Origin: Mesaphorura yosii
Lineage: Eukaryota > Arthropoda > Collembola > Poduromorpha > Tullbergiidae
DNA length: 64,000 bases
Reading direction: 5' to 3'
Assembly (NCBI GenBank): GCA_009869945.1
Contig: WIXG01000310.1
Coordinates: 1-64,000 of the forward strand
Shown here: one piece after another, positions 63,901-64,000 of the stretch
Position numbering within the stretch: the first letter of the stretch is position 1
Layout of the letters: the number at the start of each line of letters is the position of its first letter
Program-made: the position numbers and the translations under genes
Notes under the pieces: generated by a model
The model's database searches: none
What the model saw: only the letters and a program-made list of their open reading frames with translations
What the model was told of the DNA's origin: nothing

Positions 63901-64000
63901 CAGCGTCCAGCGAGACTGTTAACACGAACTTGTAATGTAATTGGATACAATGCTACAAAATAACATGGCACAGCATCCGCTGGCTCCTGGCTCTCAGGCC
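60996..64000 (+). other. Neural cadherin intron, continuing past the window
   Basis: It follows the donor GTACGT after exon 4. I looked for the next expected cadherin exon, which should complete a Glu or Asp codon and read like ISIKAKSF, and did not find it. No other coding or RNA gene was recognised. Confidence 0.65.

Noticed and set aside
60996-64000. Further neural cadherin exons
   Set aside because: The expected ISIKAKSF-like exon was not found by eye in any frame, so the gene is taken to continue beyond the window.

Overview
This is a eukaryotic nuclear window, almost certainly from an arthropod. It holds spliced genes with GT-AG introns, mostly 65-320 bp. The two most lineage-telling genes are a neural cadherin (CadN type) whose preserved exons read very like fly CadN, and a myosuppressin/DMSR-type peptide receptor. 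A SAMHD1-type dNTPase suggests a lineage outside the flies. A springtail or crustacean would fit, but that is inference only.

Layout, left to right. A peptide GPCR (minus, 7469-2696) has two coding exons and a very long third intracellular loop. A stretch of about 10.5 kb without recognisable genes follows (7470-17968), containing a dense ATTCGC hexamer cluster near 16.5-17.0 kb. Next come SAMHD1 (minus, 21277-17969, eight exons), a broken THAP/P-element-type transposase relic (plus, 21723-23054), WDR89 (plus, 24631-26985, seven exons) and ZTRAF1/CYHR1 (minus, 29229-27567, six exons). Then there is a small TATA-driven gene for a secreted Gly/aromatic-rich protein (plus, 31090-31696), signal peptide peptidase HM13 (minus, 34669-32923, eight exons) and CIBAR1/FAM92A with a long added tail (plus, 35699-38187, seven exons). 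The first four recognised coding exons of neural cadherin (plus, 43950-60995) follow, split by an intron of 14,970 bp, and the gene runs off the right edge.

The genes do not form one pathway. They are a mix of housekeeping genes (SPP, WDR89, ZTRAF1, SAMHD1, CIBAR1) and nervous-system genes (peptide receptor, N-cadherin). Compact housekeeping genes sit close together between 18 and 38 kb. The two neural genes are flanked or split by long non-coding DNA, as expected for genes with extensive regulatory sequence. No CRISPR, rRNA, tRNA or bacterial-type operon was seen.

Exon boundaries were set by hand from GT-AG sites, reading-frame continuity and remembered family sequences. All exon phases of the seven spliced genes are consistent. 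Start codons of SAMHD1 and WDR89 are the least certain points. I saw no convincing new multi-gene system. The items most worth a second look are the internally deleted P-type transposon relic, the receptor's giant loop, the altered allosteric residues of SAMHD1, the small secreted protein, and two clustered short motifs in non-coding DNA.
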